NCBI GenBank assembly: GCA_016872725.1
Contig: VGZC01000025.1
Coordinates: 1 to 64,000 of the forward strand
DNA: 64,000 nucleotides
Source of the DNA: Planctomycetota bacterium
GTDB taxonomy: Bacteria > Planctomycetota > Planctomycetia > Pirellulales > Pirellulaceae
Direction: 5' to 3'
Shown: positions 63,684 through 64,000 of the stretch, piece after piece
Position numbering within the stretch: the first letter of the stretch is position 1
Layout: each line of letters starts with the position of its first letter
The notes under the pieces: model-generated
The model's input: the letters and a program-made list of their open reading frames with translations, nothing else
Told to the model about the DNA's origin: nothing
Database searches by the model: none
Position numbers and translations under genes: made by a program

Positions 63684-64000
63684 GTGGCGGACAGGGACGG
63701 CGGGACGTCGGGCAGGAGACTGTCCGCGACCATTCGCCGCGTTGGTTCCGAATCGCCCGGCGCCACGACACTCGCTCTGTCGCTCGATGATCCGGCCGCG
63801 CGCCGGATCCACCGATTCCGAGCGGGTCAGGTCCATCGCATCGAGATCGCGCGCGATCGTTGGATCACCGCGCCGATCTGTTCGGACCCGTCGGAACCGC
63901 TCCTCTTGGAACATACGATCGACTCTGGAATCCGATCCGGCGGACCCGCGCCGGAATGGGCCGTCGGCGCGACGGTCGGCGTACGCGGCCCGCTTGGCAA
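63684..64000 (+). CDS. Ferredoxin-reductase-like (FAD/NAD-binding) protein, 5' part
   Basis: The frame from GTG 63684 is open to the window end (about 105 residues so far). It reads ATIRRVGSESPGATTLALSL, then RFRAGQVHRIEI, APICSDPSEPLLLEHTI and VGATVGVRGPLG. This is the FAD-binding beta-barrel of FNR-type reductases, with the R-x-G-Q, S-D-P and G-V-R-G-P motifs, as in hydrogenase/sulfide-reductase gamma subunits and dihydroorotate dehydrogenase electron-transfer subunits. The NAD domain lies beyond the window. The start is uncertain, as the GGAG is only two bases before the GTG. Confidence 0.6.
   Translation, partial: MADRDGGTSGRRLSATIRRVGSESPGATTLALSLDDPAARRIHRFRAGQVHRIEIARDRWITAPICSDPSEPLLLEHTIDSGIRSGGPAPEWAVGATVGVRGPLG

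Noticed and set aside
63137-63766. N-terminal extension of the adaptor protein through the 63-bp repeats
   Set aside because: The open frame only reflects the repeat length being a multiple of three; the adaptor's membrane anchor starts just after 63136.
1-64000. tRNA or rRNA genes
   Set aside because: No cloverleaf-like segment or rRNA signature was recognised by eye; a covariance search would be needed to exclude a tRNA fully.

Overview
This window is a high-G+C bacterial chromosome segment that most likely comes from a planctomycete (phylum Planctomycetota). The support is the co-occurrence of families typical of that group: DUF1501 and DUF1800 exported proteins, a DUF1559 pseudopilin-like protein, a DUF1571 protein, a PVC-type membrane-bound dehydrogenase with a haem-binding partner, Tat-exported Gfo/Idh/MocA and SGNH proteins, and large HEAT-repeat/CxxCH proteins. 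No rRNA, tRNA, CRISPR array or intact mobile element was seen. Genus cannot be assigned from the sequence alone.

Layout. 0-11 kb: serine hydrolase, TrmH-type RNA methyltransferase coupled to a DUF2062 protein, BtpA-family protein, zinc-ribbon membrane protein, HD phosphohydrolase, FHA-GAF histidine kinase, DUF1571 protein, small secreted protein and nitrilase. 11.1-11.7 kb: a thioredoxin-like gene interrupted by one in-frame TGA exactly where the first cysteine of the CxxC redox motif belongs. A hairpin of the bacterial SECIS type follows it, so this is a probable selenoprotein and the most notable item in the window. 11.9-33.5 kb: mostly secreted hydrolases and their companions (C45 peptidase, SGNH esterase, Gfo/Idh/MocA oxidoreductase, GH95-like, glucoamylase-like and GH36 enzymes, DUF1501/DUF1800 pair, CBM9-like protein), which look like a dispersed glycan-degradation region. 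A DUF1559 protein, a cation efflux protein and an IS630 relic interrupt it.

33.6-44 kb: a giant CxxCH/HEAT protein, a decayed sulfatase tail, a translationally coupled PVC dehydrogenase/cytochrome c pair, and a Gly/Pro-rich lipoprotein. 44.1-48 kb: pyruvate:ferredoxin oxidoreductase coupled to a truncated dihydroorotate-dehydrogenase-like gene. 48.1-53.3 kb: an operon-like run read leftwards (glycosyltransferase 2, methyltransferase, asparagine synthase, multi-pass membrane protein), probably for a surface glycan or glycolipid. 53.8-57.7 kb: six-EF-hand exported protein and an acyl-CoA ligase. 57.8-63.1 kb: a tightly overlapping MacAB-like ABC export operon followed by ferrochelatase. The right edge carries the start of a ferredoxin-reductase-like gene.

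Intergenic DNA is rich in short repeats: a 5 x 15 bp array, a 4 x 63 bp array, a 3 x 14 bp array, a REP-like palindrome pair, ~100 bp direct repeats, and a small tandemly doubled motif that occurs at both ends of the window. Several gene fragments (a C-terminal fragment at the left end, IS630, sulfatase, DHODH-like) point to past insertion and deletion.
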